Source of the DNA: Paludisphaera soli
GTDB lineage: Bacteria; Planctomycetota; Planctomycetia; Isosphaerales; Isosphaeraceae
Assembly: GCF_011064595.1 (NCBI RefSeq)
Contig: NZ_JAALJI010000024.1
Coordinates: 1-64,000 of the forward strand
DNA: 64,000 nucleotides
Reading direction: 5' to 3'
Positions within the stretch are counted from its first letter, which is position 1. Each line of letters opens with the position of its first letter. Below are positions 17,079 to 27,027 of the stretch, piece by piece. A program made the translations under genes and the position numbers. The notes under the pieces are model-generated. The model saw nothing but the letters and a program-made list of their open reading frames with translations, was not told the origin of the DNA and ran no database searches.

Positions 17079-17246
17079 GGCGACTCCGCGTTGTAGGCTC
17101 ATTCGGGACCGATCCACGAGCTGAAACTATAGCATCCCGCGGCCCGTTCCATCACCCGGAGTCGCCGATGGGTCGGTAGGACGACGTCGACCCGTCCGCC
17201 TCGCCGCGGCGAGGCCGGGACGGGAGGCGATCGGCCCCGTCGGCCC

Positions 17247-19526
17247 TCAGGTCGCCCCGCCGGCGAGCTTCGCCGCCTCGGCGTCGATCACGTCGGGCTC
17301 GGCGATCTTGGCGATCAGCTGGTCGGTGCTGGCGGGGTCGACGGCCCGGCAGCACTCGGTCAGCATCGCGGCCAGCTCGCGCAGGTCGGCCCGCCAGGAC
17401 AGGTGGGGAGGGTCGGCGCCGGCCGCGACGTCGAGGGAGCAGGCCCGCTCGAATTCGCCGCAGAGCATGATCATCCGCTGGACGTGGCGGAAGATGATCC
17501 CCTCCTGCTTCGTCAGGTCCAGGGTCGTGACGAACTTGTTGAAGTTGCCTCCGTACTCGACCAACTCGCCGACGCACCAGAGCGGGTGCGTGCGGACGTC
17601 GCCCACCTCGGGGTAGCGGTGGTCGAAGTAGGACCGGAGCTTGTCCGCGAAGCTGGGGGGCCGCTCCTCCCAGGCGTCCTCGTCGTCCTCCTCATCCTTC
17701 TCGACCTTGGCGATCATGAGCCCGCGTTGGATCAGCTCGGCGTCGAGCTTCGAGGCGGCGAGGGCACCCGACTCCAGCAGCTTGAGCGGGACCCGGAGAC
17801 GCCTCCGGACCGGGCCGGGCACCTCCAGGGCGCTCTCCATCGCCTGAAGGCGCTCGTCGGGGTCGGCCTCGGCCAGGACCTCGGTCAGGAAGGCGCCGTA
17901 GAGGGGATGGATGCTCCGGAAGGCCAGCAGCCTCCCCAGCGCGTGCGTCGGCCGTGCCAGGATCGGCGTGTAGGGGGTCGGGGGCTGGCCGTCCTCGGGC
18001 GGGCCCGGCGGCTCGGGGCTCAGGGTCACGAACCCGCCGTCCTGCAGCGCCAGGAGCATCCGGTCGAGCGCCTTCTCGCCGGCGGCGATCCGCGGGTCGT
18101 CCGTCAGCCGCTTGCGGACCACGGCGCGGATGCCCTCGACTTCCGGCGAAACCTCGAGCAGATAGGCCAGCAGCCGCCACGGGAGCGGCCCCTTGCTGTA
18201 GAGCTTGCCGGGGGGCGCCGCCTGGAGCTGGTTGAAGTGCCCCTCGACCCAGTACTGCTCGGTCTCGCGGCGCTTCGGCCGCTTCTTCTTGAGGGCCTTC
18301 TTCGCCTTCATCAGGCCCGGATCCTTGGTGTCCTCGGGGATGGCGTCGTACTTCGCCTTCCACCTCGCGAGGTCGACGTCGTCCGGGTGCGCCAGGGCGT
18401 AGACGAAGCCCCGGTCGTCGAACTGCGGCCGGCCGGCCCGGCCGAAGATCTGGTGGGCGATGCTGGCGCCGATCAGCTTCTTCGCGCCGAAGGGCCCCTT
18501 CACCAGCGACGAGAGGACCACCGAGCGCGCCGGGAGATTGATTCCGGCCGCCAGGGTCTCGGTGCAGACGACGACGGGGAGGAGCTTGCGCTGGAACAGG
18601 TCCTCGACGACCAGGCGATACTTCGGCAGGAGCCCCGCGTGGTGGACGCCGACCCCGCGGTGGAGCAGCCGCTTGAGCTTGGGGCCGGCCCCCTGGCCGA
18701 GGTCGAGCGCATTGACCCGGTCGTGCAGCTCCTTCCGCTGCTCGTCGGACAGGTTGAGGTCCTTGCCCATGACGTTCTCGGCGACGCTCCAGCACTCCTC
18801 GCGGTCGAAGCAGAAGACCAGGGCGGGGGTCCGGGGGCCGTCCTCGTCGCCCGCCGCCATCGCGACGAGCTGATCGTTGAGGAACCTCTCGGGCACCCAT
18901 TCGTAGGTCAAAGGGACCCGGCGTTCCTTGCCCTCCACCAGCGCGATCCTGCGGTCGTGCTGGCTCGCCAGCCAGCCGACGAACTCCGACGAGTTCCCGA
19001 CCGTCGCCGAGAGCAGGAGCAGCCGGACGTGCTTGGGGAGCATCCCGAGCGACAGCTCCCAGACGATCCCCCGGTCGATCTCGGCGAAGTTGTGGAACTC
19101 GTCCATGACGCAGGCCGTCACGTCGGAGAAGTCGTCCCGGTTGAGCAGCCGATTCAGGAGGATCTCGGCCACGACGACGAGCACCCGGGCGTCGGGGTTC
19201 ACCTTCCGGCTGCCGGTGACCAGCCCCACGTCCTCGCGTCGAAAGCCCCAATCGACCGCGCGGTCCTGCATCTCCTGGAACTTCTGCTCGGTCAGCGCGA
19301 TCAGGGGCGTCGTGTAGTAGGCGACCTTCCCCGTATGGAGCGCCTCGAAGAGGGCCGCCTCGGCGATCAGGGTCTTGCCCGTGCCCGTCGGCGCGCAGAC
19401 GAGGACCCCCTGCTCGGACTCGAACCAGGCCGCCAGCGCGGCGTCCTGGACGGGGTAGGGCTCGTAGGGCAGCTGGTCCACATACCGAACGTACAATTCG
19501 TCGCGCGTCGGAATCTCCAACGGCAT
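17247..19526 (-). CDS. Ski2-like DEAD/DEAH-box helicase (DUF3516-type)
   Basis: The ATG at 19526 (MPLEIPTRDELYVRYVDQL) gives 759 aa. Helicase motifs are clear: Walker A APTGTGKT, motif Ib-like YYTTPLIALTEQKFQEM, DExH-type VMDEFHNF, motif III LLLSATVGNSSEF, VHHAGLLPKYR, TETLAAGINLPARSVV and HQIFGRAGRPQFD. This layout is that of the Ski2/Mtr4-like RNA or DNA helicases found in actinobacteria and planctomycetes. The C-terminal half, with GGNFNKFVTTLDLTKQEG and RHVQRMIMLCGEF, fits DUF3516. The substrate is unknown; RNA processing is a family inference. A frame extension to 19613 looks noncoding. Confidence 0.88.
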   Translation of the reverse strand: MPLEIPTRDELYVRYVDQLPYEPYPVQDAALAAWFESEQGVLVCAPTGTGKTLIAEAALFEALHTGKVAYYTTPLIALTEQKFQEMQDRAVDWGFRREDVGLVTGSRKVNPDARVLVVVAEILLNRLLNRDDFSDVTACVMDEFHNFAEIDRGIVWELSLGMLPKHVRLLLLSATVGNSSEFVGWLASQHDRRIALVEGKERRVPLTYEWVPERFLNDQLVAMAAGDEDGPRTPALVFCFDREECWSVAENVMGKDLNLSDEQRKELHDRVNALDLGQGAGPKLKRLLHRGVGVHHAGLLPKYRLVVEDLFQRKLLPVVVCTETLAAGINLPARSVVLSSLVKGPFGAKKLIGASIAHQIFGRAGRPQFDDRGFVYALAHPDDVDLARWKAKYDAIPEDTKDPGLMKAKKALKKKRPKRRETEQYWVEGHFNQLQAAPPGKLYSKGPLPWRLLAYLLEVSPEVEGIRAVVRKRLTDDPRIAAGEKALDRMLLALQDGGFVTLSPEPPGPPEDGQPPTPYTPILARPTHALGRLLAFRSIHPLYGAFLTEVLAEADPDERLQAMESALEVPGPVRRRLRVPLKLLESGALAASKLDAELIQRGLMIAKVEKDEEDDEDAWEERPPSFADKLRSYFDHRYPEVGDVRTHPLWCVGELVEYGGNFNKFVTTLDLTKQEGIIFRHVQRMIMLCGEFERACSLDVAAGADPPHLSWRADLRELAAMLTECCRAVDPASTDQLIAKIAEPDVIDAEAAKLAGGAT

Positions 19527-20052
19527 CGGCCGCAATCTCCCGGGCTGGTGGTCAGGAACTCCGTCGAGATTCTCTCGCATGGGTCGGATTTGAGCCTGCT
19601 CCTGCGAAAACACCGGGTGATCGGATCGGACGCCGAGCCCCGGGCCGGCCCCTCACGCGAGGCCCCTTCCAGTGTGACCGCCGACGCGCTTTCCCGAAAC
19701 CCGGTCCTCCTCGACGAGACTCGCCAGAAGAACGATCACGTCACCCTCACCAGGTTTGCCGAAGCCGCTGCGAGCCTCGGCTTGGTCGACCGATGTGCAG
19801 ATAAATCCGGCACTTAGACGCACGACCTGGCACGAAGGCCGCAGGGGTCGCACCGTAATTGCTCGGGCGCAATCTCTCCGCTCCTCGGCTCGTCGGAGCC
19901 TGTTCGGATCCGCATCGTGCGGATCGGGCGATCAAGTTCGGTTATGATGTCGCGTCCCAATCTCATCCTTCGATTCGTAGGGGAGCGGGCCGGATGTCAC
20001 CTCTCGTCGAGTGGCGGTCCGCGGCCATCCGCCGGGTAGGGGGACTTGATCC
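19527..20052. other. Gene-free stretch between divergent helicase and sigma-factor genes
   Basis: No convincing coding frame, RNA gene or repeat is seen in these 526 bp. It must hold the promoters of the helicase (leftward) and the ECF sigma factor (rightward). The composition is slightly more A/T-rich near 19900-19980, just before the sigma-factor gene. Confidence 0.5.
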
Positions 20053-20619
20053 GTGGTCATCTCCGAGGTCGCTCGGGTTTCGAGCGATGAAGAACGAGGC
20101 CGACGATCGGCCGGCGACCTGTTCCCGCTGGTCTACGCCGAGTTGAGGCGACTGGCCGCGGCCCGGATGGCCGGGCGGGCGGCCGGACACACGCTGGAAG
20201 CGACGGCGCTGGTCCACGAGGCGTACGTCCGCCTGGTCGGCGAGGCCGACGGCCCGCGGTGGGCCGGGCGGAGCCACTTCTTCGCCGCGGCGGCCGAGGC
20301 CATGCGACACATCCTGGTCGACCGGGCGCGGCGGCGGAACGCCTTGAAGCGCGGCGGGGGCGCCGCCCGGATCGACCTGCCCGAGGACGCCCTCATCGCC
20401 CCCGACCACCGAGGCGACGTCGAGCTGCTGGCGGTCGACGAGGCCCTGGGCCGGCTGGCCGAGGCCGATCCGCAGGCCGCCGAGCTGGTCAAGCTCCGAT
20501 ACTTCGCAGGGATGAGCATCCCGGACGCGGCCGCCGCCCTCGGGATCGCACCTCGAACGGCCGACCGGATCTGGGCCTACGCGCGGGCCTGGCTTCGGAC
20601 CGCCGTGGGCGAGCTTTAG
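20053..20619 (+). CDS. ECF-family RNA polymerase sigma factor
   Basis: A 188-aa protein from a GTG. Region 2 reads LFPLVYAELRRLAAARM and LEATALVHEAYVRLVG, then FFAAAAEAMRHILVDRARRR, the signature of the planctomycete-enriched Sigma70_ECF family. Region 4 is LRYFAGMSIPDAAAALGIA followed by RTADRIWAYARAWL, a helix-turn-helix. Sigma factors of this type often sit next to Ser/Thr kinase genes, and here a kinase gene follows 2.4 kb downstream on the same strand with an RTX surface protein between. There is no anti-sigma gene next to it. It ends with TAG. Confidence 0.9.
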   Translation: MVISEVARVSSDEERGRRSAGDLFPLVYAELRRLAAARMAGRAAGHTLEATALVHEAYVRLVGEADGPRWAGRSHFFAAAAEAMRHILVDRARRRNALKRGGGAARIDLPEDALIAPDHRGDVELLAVDEALGRLAEADPQAAELVKLRYFAGMSIPDAAAALGIAPRTADRIWAYARAWLRTAVGEL

Positions 20620-20714
20620 AAAAATCTCGCGGCGTCCTGGCGCGATCGCTCGACGGAGTGCGTGTCCGGGGATGACGGATCGAATTCCGATCCGACATCC
20701 AGGGAGACCACCTC

Positions 20715-22913
20715 ATGTCCGCCAGATCGATCCGCAACAACTTGCGCCGCATCTTCAAGCCGGCCCCCCGCAACCGACGCCTCTCGAACGGATTCCGACC
20801 GTCTTGCGGCGGTGATCGGCTCGAGACCCGCATCGTCCCTGCCGCCTACCTCTGGCAGGGCACCCTCATGATCGAGGGGACCGACGCCTCGGACGTCGTC
20901 ACCGTGGAGGATCGATGGCCCGATAGCGCCGCGGGGCAGATCAAGGTCGTCACGAACGGCACGGCCCAGTACTTCTACCGCTACCAGATCACGTCGCGTC
21001 AGGTCGATTTCCGCGGCTTCGGGGGGAACGATCAGCTCGACGCGACGGGCCTCCTGAGTTTCCCGATCCGGGCGGACGGCGGCCTCGGCAACGACGTCAT
21101 CCGAGGCGGCCAGCTGGCCGACGTCCTGTCCGGCGGCATCGGCGAAGACCAGATTTACGGCAACGGCGGCGGCGACCTCATCTACGGCAACGACGGCGTC
21201 GACCGCGTCTGGGCGGGCGCCGGTGCCGACTTCGTGTTCGGCGGCGAGGGCAACGACGTCATACACGGCGACTCCGAGAACGACCAGCTCTACGGCGAAG
21301 GCGGCGACGACACCCTCTACGGCGACATCGGCAACGACGTGGTCTACGGCGACAGCGCGGCCCAGCCCTACGGCGGGACCGGCAACGACGTGATCTACGG
21401 CGGCGCCGGCGACGACTATCTCGTCGGCCAGGGGGGTGCCGACCAGATCGCCGGCGACGCCGGCCACGATACGATCTACGGCAACGACGGCGCCGACCAG
21501 CTCTTCGGCGACGATCGCAACAACCCCTGGGCCGGCGACGGCATCGACGCGCTCTTCGGCGGCTGGGGCGACGACTACCTCGTCGGCGGCGGCGGGAGCG
21601 ACGCGCTCTACGGCGACGGCGGCTCCGACAGCCTCTTCGGCTACGACGGCAACGACGTCCTCTGGGGGGACAACTACGGCACCACCCTGGCCGGCGAGGC
21701 GACCGACTACCTCTACGGCGGCCCCGGGAACGACATCCTGGCCGGCGAGGGGGGGGTCGACTATCTGTCGGGCGACCTGGGGACCGACTGGCTCTATGGA
21801 GGGACCAGCAACGACATGCTCTGGGGCGACAACCGGTATGAGCCGTCGGGCGGCTGGGAGAAGGACTACCTCCACGGCGAGGACGGCCATGACACCCTCT
21901 ACGGCCAGGGGGGAGACGACGAACTCTACGGCGAGTCCGGCTCCGACCTGCTCTTCGGAGGTTACGGCAGCGACCTCCTGGTGGGTGACGACGTCAACGC
22001 CCCCGGCTGGCTCGACGTCCTCTACGGCGGGGCCGGGAACGACAGCCTCCGGGGCGGCGGCGGTGACGACCAGCTCTCGGGCGACCTCGGCACCGACTAC
22101 CTCGACGGCGGCGCCGGCGCCGACAGCCTCTGGGGCGACGAGCGGACCGACCCCTTCGGCGGGTGGGAGTCCGACAGCCTCTACGGCGGCCCCGGGAACG
22201 ACGTCCTCGCCGGTCAGGGCGGGAACGACTTGATGTTCGGAGGCTCCGACGAGGACATCCTGTACGGCAACGACGGCAACGACCAGATTTTCGGCGACGA
22301 CCCGGCCAACATGTACGAGACGGGGAACGACTCGCTTTTCGGCGGGGCCGGCAACGACTACCTCCTCGGCGGCCAGGGGAACGACTACCTGCGCGGCGAG
22401 ATGGGGTCGGACGTCCTGAGCGGCTTCGACGGCAACGACATCCTCTACGGCGACAACGCCGGCAATAACTGGGGGGGGGAAGGGGACGACATCCTTCAGG
22501 GCGGCAACGGGGACGACGAACTGTACGGCGAGGGCGGATTCGACACCCTGCGCGGCGAAGCGGGGCGCGACTACCTGTTCGCCGGCTACTACGACGCGAG
22601 GGAGACGATGTACGGCGGGGCCGGGTCCGACCGCTTCGTGATCATGCGGCGGGCGGACGGCCAGCTCGAAGACTACGTCGGCGACCAGCAGTCCATCGAC
22701 ACCTTCCAGATCTTCCGGCCCAGTACGTCGGCCTTCGGGACGGCCGCTTCGGGGGTGAAGATGACGTCGACCTCGCCCTCGACGGCCCAGGGCGACGCGA
22801 GTGTGGACTCGGCCCTGGCGGAACTGTACCGTCTCAGCGACGAGGCCGATTCGAAGTCGCCCATGCCGACCAAGCGGTCGGGCACGCTCTTCGCCGCCTC
22901 CGCGCGGGCCTGA
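20715..22913 (+). CDS. RTX-type calcium-binding repeat surface protein
   Basis: A 732-aa protein with a basic N-terminus and an LE-x-R motif (DRLETRIVPAAYLWQG, about 36-51) of the type seen on exported planctomycete proteins. From about residue 130 to 630 it consists almost entirely of RTX nonapeptides of the GGxGxDxLY form, many as GNDxLYGG or GADxLFGD. These bind calcium and fold as parallel beta-rolls. Secretion and cell-surface location are inferred. It lacks an obvious enzymatic domain, so it may be structural or adhesive. A 13-bp stem hairpin follows the stop. Confidence 0.9.
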   Translation: MSARSIRNNLRRIFKPAPRNRRLSNGFRPSCGGDRLETRIVPAAYLWQGTLMIEGTDASDVVTVEDRWPDSAAGQIKVVTNGTAQYFYRYQITSRQVDFRGFGGNDQLDATGLLSFPIRADGGLGNDVIRGGQLADVLSGGIGEDQIYGNGGGDLIYGNDGVDRVWAGAGADFVFGGEGNDVIHGDSENDQLYGEGGDDTLYGDIGNDVVYGDSAAQPYGGTGNDVIYGGAGDDYLVGQGGADQIAGDAGHDTIYGNDGADQLFGDDRNNPWAGDGIDALFGGWGDDYLVGGGGSDALYGDGGSDSLFGYDGNDVLWGDNYGTTLAGEATDYLYGGPGNDILAGEGGVDYLSGDLGTDWLYGGTSNDMLWGDNRYEPSGGWEKDYLHGEDGHDTLYGQGGDDELYGESGSDLLFGGYGSDLLVGDDVNAPGWLDVLYGGAGNDSLRGGGGDDQLSGDLGTDYLDGGAGADSLWGDERTDPFGGWESDSLYGGPGNDVLAGQGGNDLMFGGSDEDILYGNDGNDQIFGDDPANMYETGNDSLFGGAGNDYLLGGQGNDYLRGEMGSDVLSGFDGNDILYGDNAGNNWGGEGDDILQGGNGDDELYGEGGFDTLRGEAGRDYLFAGYYDARETMYGGAGSDRFVIMRRADGQLEDYVGDQQSIDTFQIFRPSTSAFGTAASGVKMTSTSPSTAQGDASVDSALAELYRLSDEADSKSPMPTKRSGTLFAASARA

Positions 22914-22939
22914 CATCGAGGAACGTGACACTTGCTCAT

Positions 22940-22968
22940 GCCGGCCTCGGGAGGATCCCGGGGCCGGC
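22940..22968 (+). terminator. Strong hairpin after the RTX gene
   Basis: GCCGGCCTCGGGA (22940-22952) pairs with TCCCGGGGCCGGC (22956-22968) over 13 bp with one T-G wobble and a 3-nt loop, 27 bp after the stop codon. A CTTCG stretch follows rather than a T tract. It separates the RTX gene from the kinase gene. Confidence 0.65.
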
Positions 22969-23028
22969 TTCGTCGCTTCGCGTGCATCGACTCCCCGCCC
23001 TTGACTCCCCTCGGATCCGGACGCCGAC

Positions 23029-25791
23029 ATGACCGAGCGCTCGCTCTTCCTGGCCGCCCTCGAGATCCCCGACCCGACCGCTCGGGCGGCCTATCTGGAC
23101 GAGACTTGCGGGGCCGATCCGAAGCTCCGCGCGCGGATCGAGGAGTTGCTGTCGGCCCACGCCGAGACCGGCAGCTTCATGGCCCGGCCGGCCGCGGAAC
23201 AATCCCCCGAGGGGACGATCCCCGGCCTCCCACCCGGGGCTTCGGCCGGCCCCAGCCTGGTGGGCCTTCAGCTCGACGGCCGTTACGTGCTGGGCGAGGA
23301 GATCGGCCGCGGCGGGATGGGGACGGTCCATCGGGCCGAGCAGCTCCGGCCAGTCAAGCGGACCGTGGCCGTGAAGCTCGTCGGCGCCGGAATGGACTCG
23401 CGCCACATCCTCAACCGATTCGAGGCCGAGCGTCAGGCGCTCGCGCTGATGGACCACCCCAACATCGCCAGGGTCCTGGACGCCGGCGCGACTCCCGACG
23501 GCCGGCCGTTCTTCGTCATGGAGCTGGTCGACGGCGTCCCGCTGACGACCTACTGCGACCGCCGTCGGCTCCCCGTCGCCGACCGGCTCGACCTGTTCCG
23601 GCGGATCTGCCGGGCGGTGCAGCACGCCCACCAGAAGGGGATCATCCATCGCGACCTCAAGCCGTCCAACGTCCTGATCGAGGACCAGGGGGGCAAGCCC
23701 ACGCCGAAGGTCATCGACTTCGGGCTGGCGAAGGCCGTGGGCGGGACCGTCCTGACCGACGAGACCCTGCCCACGCTGCACGGGACGTTCGCCGGCTCGC
23801 CGCTGTACATGGCCCCGGAGCAGGCCGGCCCCGACGCCGGGGACGTGGACGTCCGGGCCGACGTCTACGCCCTGGGCGCGATGCTCTACGAGCTGTTGAG
23901 CGGGTCGACGCCGATCCCCCGGGACGTCCTGAAGCAGGCCGCCCTGGCCCAGGTCGTCAGGCTGATCCGAGAGGACGAGCCGCCGGCCCCGAGCCGACGG
24001 CTGGGCGAATCCGACGCCCTCCCCTCGGTGGCCGTCAATCGCCGGACGGAGCCGGGCCGGCTCGGCCGCCTGATCCGGGGCGACCTGGACTGGGTGGCGC
24101 TCAAGGCCCTGGAGAAGGATCGGGACCGGCGCTACGAGTCGGCCGCCGCCTTCGCCGACGACGTGGAGCGGTTCCTGAACCATGAGCCGGTCTCGGCCGG
24201 CCCGCCGACGGCCGCCTACCGGGCGCGGAAGTTCGTCCGTCGGAACCGATCGGCGGTCGTCGCCGCGGCCCTGGTCTTCCTCGCCCTGGTCGCCGGGGTG
24301 GTGGGGACGACCCTCGGGCTGCTCGAAGCCAGGCGGCACGCCGCGCTCACCGAGGCCGAACGCCTCCGCGCCGACGCCGAGGCCGCCGTGGCACGCGAGG
24401 TGAACGCCATCCTGACCCGGGGCCTGCTGGGCCAGGCCGACCCGAACGCCCAGGCGACCGCCGGCCGGGCCCCCGACCCGGACCTCAAGGTCCGCACGCT
24501 GCTCGACGCGGTCGCCGCCGGGCTCGACGGCCGGTTCGCCGACCGCCCCGCGGTCGAGGCGGCGGTGCGGCTCACGGTCGGCAAGGCCTACCAAGGACTT
24601 GGCGTCTACCCGGAATCGATCCGGCACCTGGAGCGGGCCCTCCAACTCGCCGAGGCCGCCGCGCCACCCCCCGCGGCCGAGACCGTCGAAACGGCCGACG
24701 AGCTGGCCACGGCCTATCGTCGCGGCGGGCGGCACGAGGAAGCGGGGCGGCTGAACCGACGCTACCTGGACCTCCTGGAGCCGGCCCTCGGTCCGGACGA
24801 CCCCCGAGTCCTCACGTTCGTCTACAACCTCGGCGTGGTGGCCATGGCCCTCGGCCACCCCGAGGAGGCCGAGTCGAGGTTCATCCGAGCCCTGGAAGGT
24901 CGGGAGAAGGCCCTCGGGAAGGACAGCTTCCTCGTCGCCCAGGCCCGAACCGCCCTCGGCAACGCGGCCGGCGACCTGAACGACGACGAGCGGTCCCTGT
25001 CGCTGCACGAGCAGGCCCTGCCGGTGTTTCGTCGGGTCCTGTCGGAGACCGCTCCCGACACGATGATCGTCGCCAACAACCGGGCCAACGCCCTCTCGAA
25101 GCTGGGCCGGACGGACGAGGCGATCGAGGCCTTCACCAAGCTCGTGGACGACGCCCGGCGCCACCTAGGCCCGACTCACGTCGACACCCTGACGTACATC
25201 GATGGCCTGGCGAACTGCCGGCTCGATCAGGAGCGGTATGACCTGGCCGAGCCGCTCCTGCGCGAGGCCCTCGACGCGGCCCGGGCGACGCTCCCGCCCG
25301 AGCACCCGGACGTCGTGCATTACGCCTACCAGATCGGCTGCCTGTACGAGTCGACGCGGCGCCATGTCGAGGCCGACCGCGAGCTGGCCGAGGCCCTCCG
25401 CCTGAGCCGCCTGGCCTACCCGGCCGGGCACCCGATGACGGTCCGCATCGCCCAGCACCTGATCGACGTCCGCTTCGCGGCCGATCGCCACGCGGACGCC
25501 GAGCCCCTCGTCCGCGAATTGCTCGCGCTGAACGAGGGTCGCGACCCGAATCACTGGGTCGTCTTCCACCTGCGCGGCCTGCTCGGCCGCGCGGCCCTGG
25601 CCCAGGGGCGACACGCGGACGCCGAGCCGCTCCTGCTGGACGGGTATCGCGGCCTGAAGGAGCGCCAGGACAAACTCCCGCCCCCCATCCGGGCCAGGAT
25701 GGACGAGCTTCCGGGGCGCCTCGCCGAGCTGTACGTCGGCCTGGGGAAGCCGGACGAGGCGGCGAAGTGGCGAGGCCTCCAGAAGCCCTGA
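23029..25791 (+). CDS. Membrane Ser/Thr protein kinase with TPR sensor domain
   Basis: A 920-aa planctomycete-type kinase. An N-terminal segment of about 80 residues precedes the kinase domain: glycine loop GEEIGRGGMGTVHRAE, Lys116 in VAVKLVG, catalytic HRDLKPSN (207-214) and DFG (230-232), then GSPLYMAPEQ. One transmembrane helix follows at about 408-430. The outer part (about 470-915) is built from TPR repeats (for example YQGLGVYPESIRHLERALQL and ALGHPEEAESRFIRALEGRE). It should autophosphorylate and signal in response to extracytoplasmic protein contacts; the target is unknown. The gene lies downstream of an ECF sigma factor, as is common in this phylum. Confidence 0.93.
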   Translation: MTERSLFLAALEIPDPTARAAYLDETCGADPKLRARIEELLSAHAETGSFMARPAAEQSPEGTIPGLPPGASAGPSLVGLQLDGRYVLGEEIGRGGMGTVHRAEQLRPVKRTVAVKLVGAGMDSRHILNRFEAERQALALMDHPNIARVLDAGATPDGRPFFVMELVDGVPLTTYCDRRRLPVADRLDLFRRICRAVQHAHQKGIIHRDLKPSNVLIEDQGGKPTPKVIDFGLAKAVGGTVLTDETLPTLHGTFAGSPLYMAPEQAGPDAGDVDVRADVYALGAMLYELLSGSTPIPRDVLKQAALAQVVRLIREDEPPAPSRRLGESDALPSVAVNRRTEPGRLGRLIRGDLDWVALKALEKDRDRRYESAAAFADDVERFLNHEPVSAGPPTAAYRARKFVRRNRSAVVAAALVFLALVAGVVGTTLGLLEARRHAALTEAERLRADAEAAVAREVNAILTRGLLGQADPNAQATAGRAPDPDLKVRTLLDAVAAGLDGRFADRPAVEAAVRLTVGKAYQGLGVYPESIRHLERALQLAEAAAPPPAAETVETADELATAYRRGGRHEEAGRLNRRYLDLLEPALGPDDPRVLTFVYNLGVVAMALGHPEEAESRFIRALEGREKALGKDSFLVAQARTALGNAAGDLNDDERSLSLHEQALPVFRRVLSETAPDTMIVANNRANALSKLGRTDEAIEAFTKLVDDARRHLGPTHVDTLTYIDGLANCRLDQERYDLAEPLLREALDAARATLPPEHPDVVHYAYQIGCLYESTRRHVEADRELAEALRLSRLAYPAGHPMTVRIAQHLIDVRFAADRHADAEPLVRELLALNEGRDPNHWVVFHLRGLLGRAALAQGRHADAEPLLLDGYRGLKERQDKLPPPIRARMDELPGRLAELYVGLGKPDEAAKWRGLQKP

Positions 25792-25837
25792 TCGGCGAGA
25801 GGGCTGAGTTCCAAGGGGCCGGCCGCACCCCTGAAGG

Positions 25838-26293
25838 TCAGGAGAAGGCCCGTCGCAGGGTCTCCTGGACCGAGGGGAGGGTGAGCAGGACGCCCAGGAC
25901 GATGAGCGTCGCTCCGGCGAGCGTGAGCGGCCGGATCGGCTCGCGGAGGACGAGGAACCCCAGGGTCATGGCGATCACGAAGCTCAGCTTGTCGATGGGC
26001 GCCACCCCCGAGATCGGGCCGGCCTTGAGCGCGGCGAAGTAGAAGAGCCAGGAGAGGCCGGTCGCCACCCCCGAGAGCACCAGGGCGGTCCAGTCGCGGC
26101 CGGTCAGCGAGCCGAGCCCGCGCCACTCCCCCCGCGCCAGGACGATCCCCGAGGCGAAGACGACGACCACCAGGGTGCGGATCAGGGTCGCCAGGTTCGA
26201 CGGCACCTGGCCGACGCCGATCTTCGCGAGCAGCGCGGTGAGCCCGGCGAAGACGGCCGACAACGCGGCGTAGGCGGGCCAGCTCGTGCTCAT
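25838..26293 (-). CDS. EamA-domain drug/metabolite-type membrane transporter
   Basis: The ATG at 26293 gives 151 aa; the frame extension upstream belongs to another gene. Five hydrophobic helices are visible, including YAALSAVFAGLTALLAKIGV, IRTLVVVVFASGIVLA, SGVATGLSWLFYFAALKAG and LTLAGATLIVLGVLLTL, typical of a single-EamA-domain protein that functions as a dimer. It overlaps the end of the DUF190 gene by 4 nt (ATGA), so it belongs to the riboswitch-led crcB operon. Substrate unknown; a link to fluoride or metabolite stress is inferred from the operon only. Confidence 0.85.
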   Translation of the reverse strand: MSTSWPAYAALSAVFAGLTALLAKIGVGQVPSNLATLIRTLVVVVFASGIVLARGEWRGLGSLTGRDWTALVLSGVATGLSWLFYFAALKAGPISGVAPIDKLSFVIAMTLGFLVLREPIRPLTLAGATLIVLGVLLTLPSVQETLRRAFS

Positions 26294-27027
26294 GCCGGCG
26301 TCCCTTTCACGGCCCGATCCGCGTGCTGCGCGCGGCGGACGACGCGCACGTCCTCGACCAGGATCAGGCCGCCGTCGACCATCTCCTCCAGGACCGGCAG
26401 GAGGGCGTCGATGCGATCCGGCCGGTCGACGATCTCGACCTTCTCGGGCACGTCCTCGGATAGGCCGAGGAGGTGGGTCCGGTGGATGACCGAATGCCGC
26501 CCGAAGCCCATCACGCCGAGGCTCGCCGTCGCGCCGGCGACGCCCAGCTCGCGACATCGCTGGACGATGGCCGAGGCCAGGTGGACGCCGCGCCAGAGGT
26601 CGGAACTGCCGATGTAGACGGTGACGCGGCGGGCCGATTCCTCAAGCCTCATCGTGGGGCCTCCCCGATCGGGTGTCGACGATCCGATGCGCGCGGGCGG
26701 GGCGCCGGCGCGGGAGACGACCCGCACCGGCTCCAGGGTGACGAGCCCGTCGGGCCCCAGGCCTTCCAGCTCGTCGAGCAGGACGCCGAGGCGGTCGGGC
26801 ACGTCGACGATCTCGATCACGACCGGGACGTCGACGCCGAGGTACTCGCTCCGGGAGTCGCGCAGGAGGTTCCGGGCCCCATAGCTCATGTCGACGAGGA
26901 AGACCGAGGCCCCCGCCAGCTTCAGCGAACGGGCGGCCCCGACCACCGCCCGGTAGACGGCCTGGCCGCGCCATCGCAGGCTCGCGTTCAGGTAGAGCCG
27001 CAGGAGGGCGGCGTCCGTCGGGATCAC
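26290..27027 (-). CDS. Tandem DUF190 protein
   Basis: A 245-aa protein from a GTG overlapping the crcB stop (GTGA). It contains two DUF190-type domains. The first (about 1-110) has LRLYLNASLRWRGQAVYRA, GASVFLVDMSYGA and VPVVIEIVDVPDR. The second (about 127-240) has VTVYIGSSDLWRGVHLA, GATASLGVMGFG and VPEKVEIVDRPDR. DUF190 proteins are small ferredoxin-like-fold proteins, frequently encoded next to crcB, with unknown molecular role. Usually each domain is a separate protein of about 110 aa, so a fused tandem is a variation worth noting. Fluoride response is inferred from the operon and the upstream riboswitch. Confidence 0.85.
   Translation of the reverse strand: MIPTDAALLRLYLNASLRWRGQAVYRAVVGAARSLKLAGASVFLVDMSYGARNLLRDSRSEYLGVDVPVVIEIVDVPDRLGVLLDELEGLGPDGLVTLEPVRVVSRAGAPPARIGSSTPDRGGPTMRLEESARRVTVYIGSSDLWRGVHLASAIVQRCRELGVAGATASLGVMGFGRHSVIHRTHLLGLSEDVPEKVEIVDRPDRIDALLPVLEEMVDGGLILVEDVRVVRRAQHADRAVKGTPA

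Noticed and set aside
14277-17096. A 939-codon open frame antisense to PEP carboxylase (and a 733-codon one in a third frame).
   Set aside because: High GC with G/C third positions keeps antisense frames open; the minus-strand protein has full PEPC motifs and the antisense one has none.
17403-25164. Long antisense frames over the helicase, RTX and kinase genes (742-804 codons).
   Set aside because: Same shadow effect; repeated V-A-D or G-R-R compositions mirror the sense repeats.
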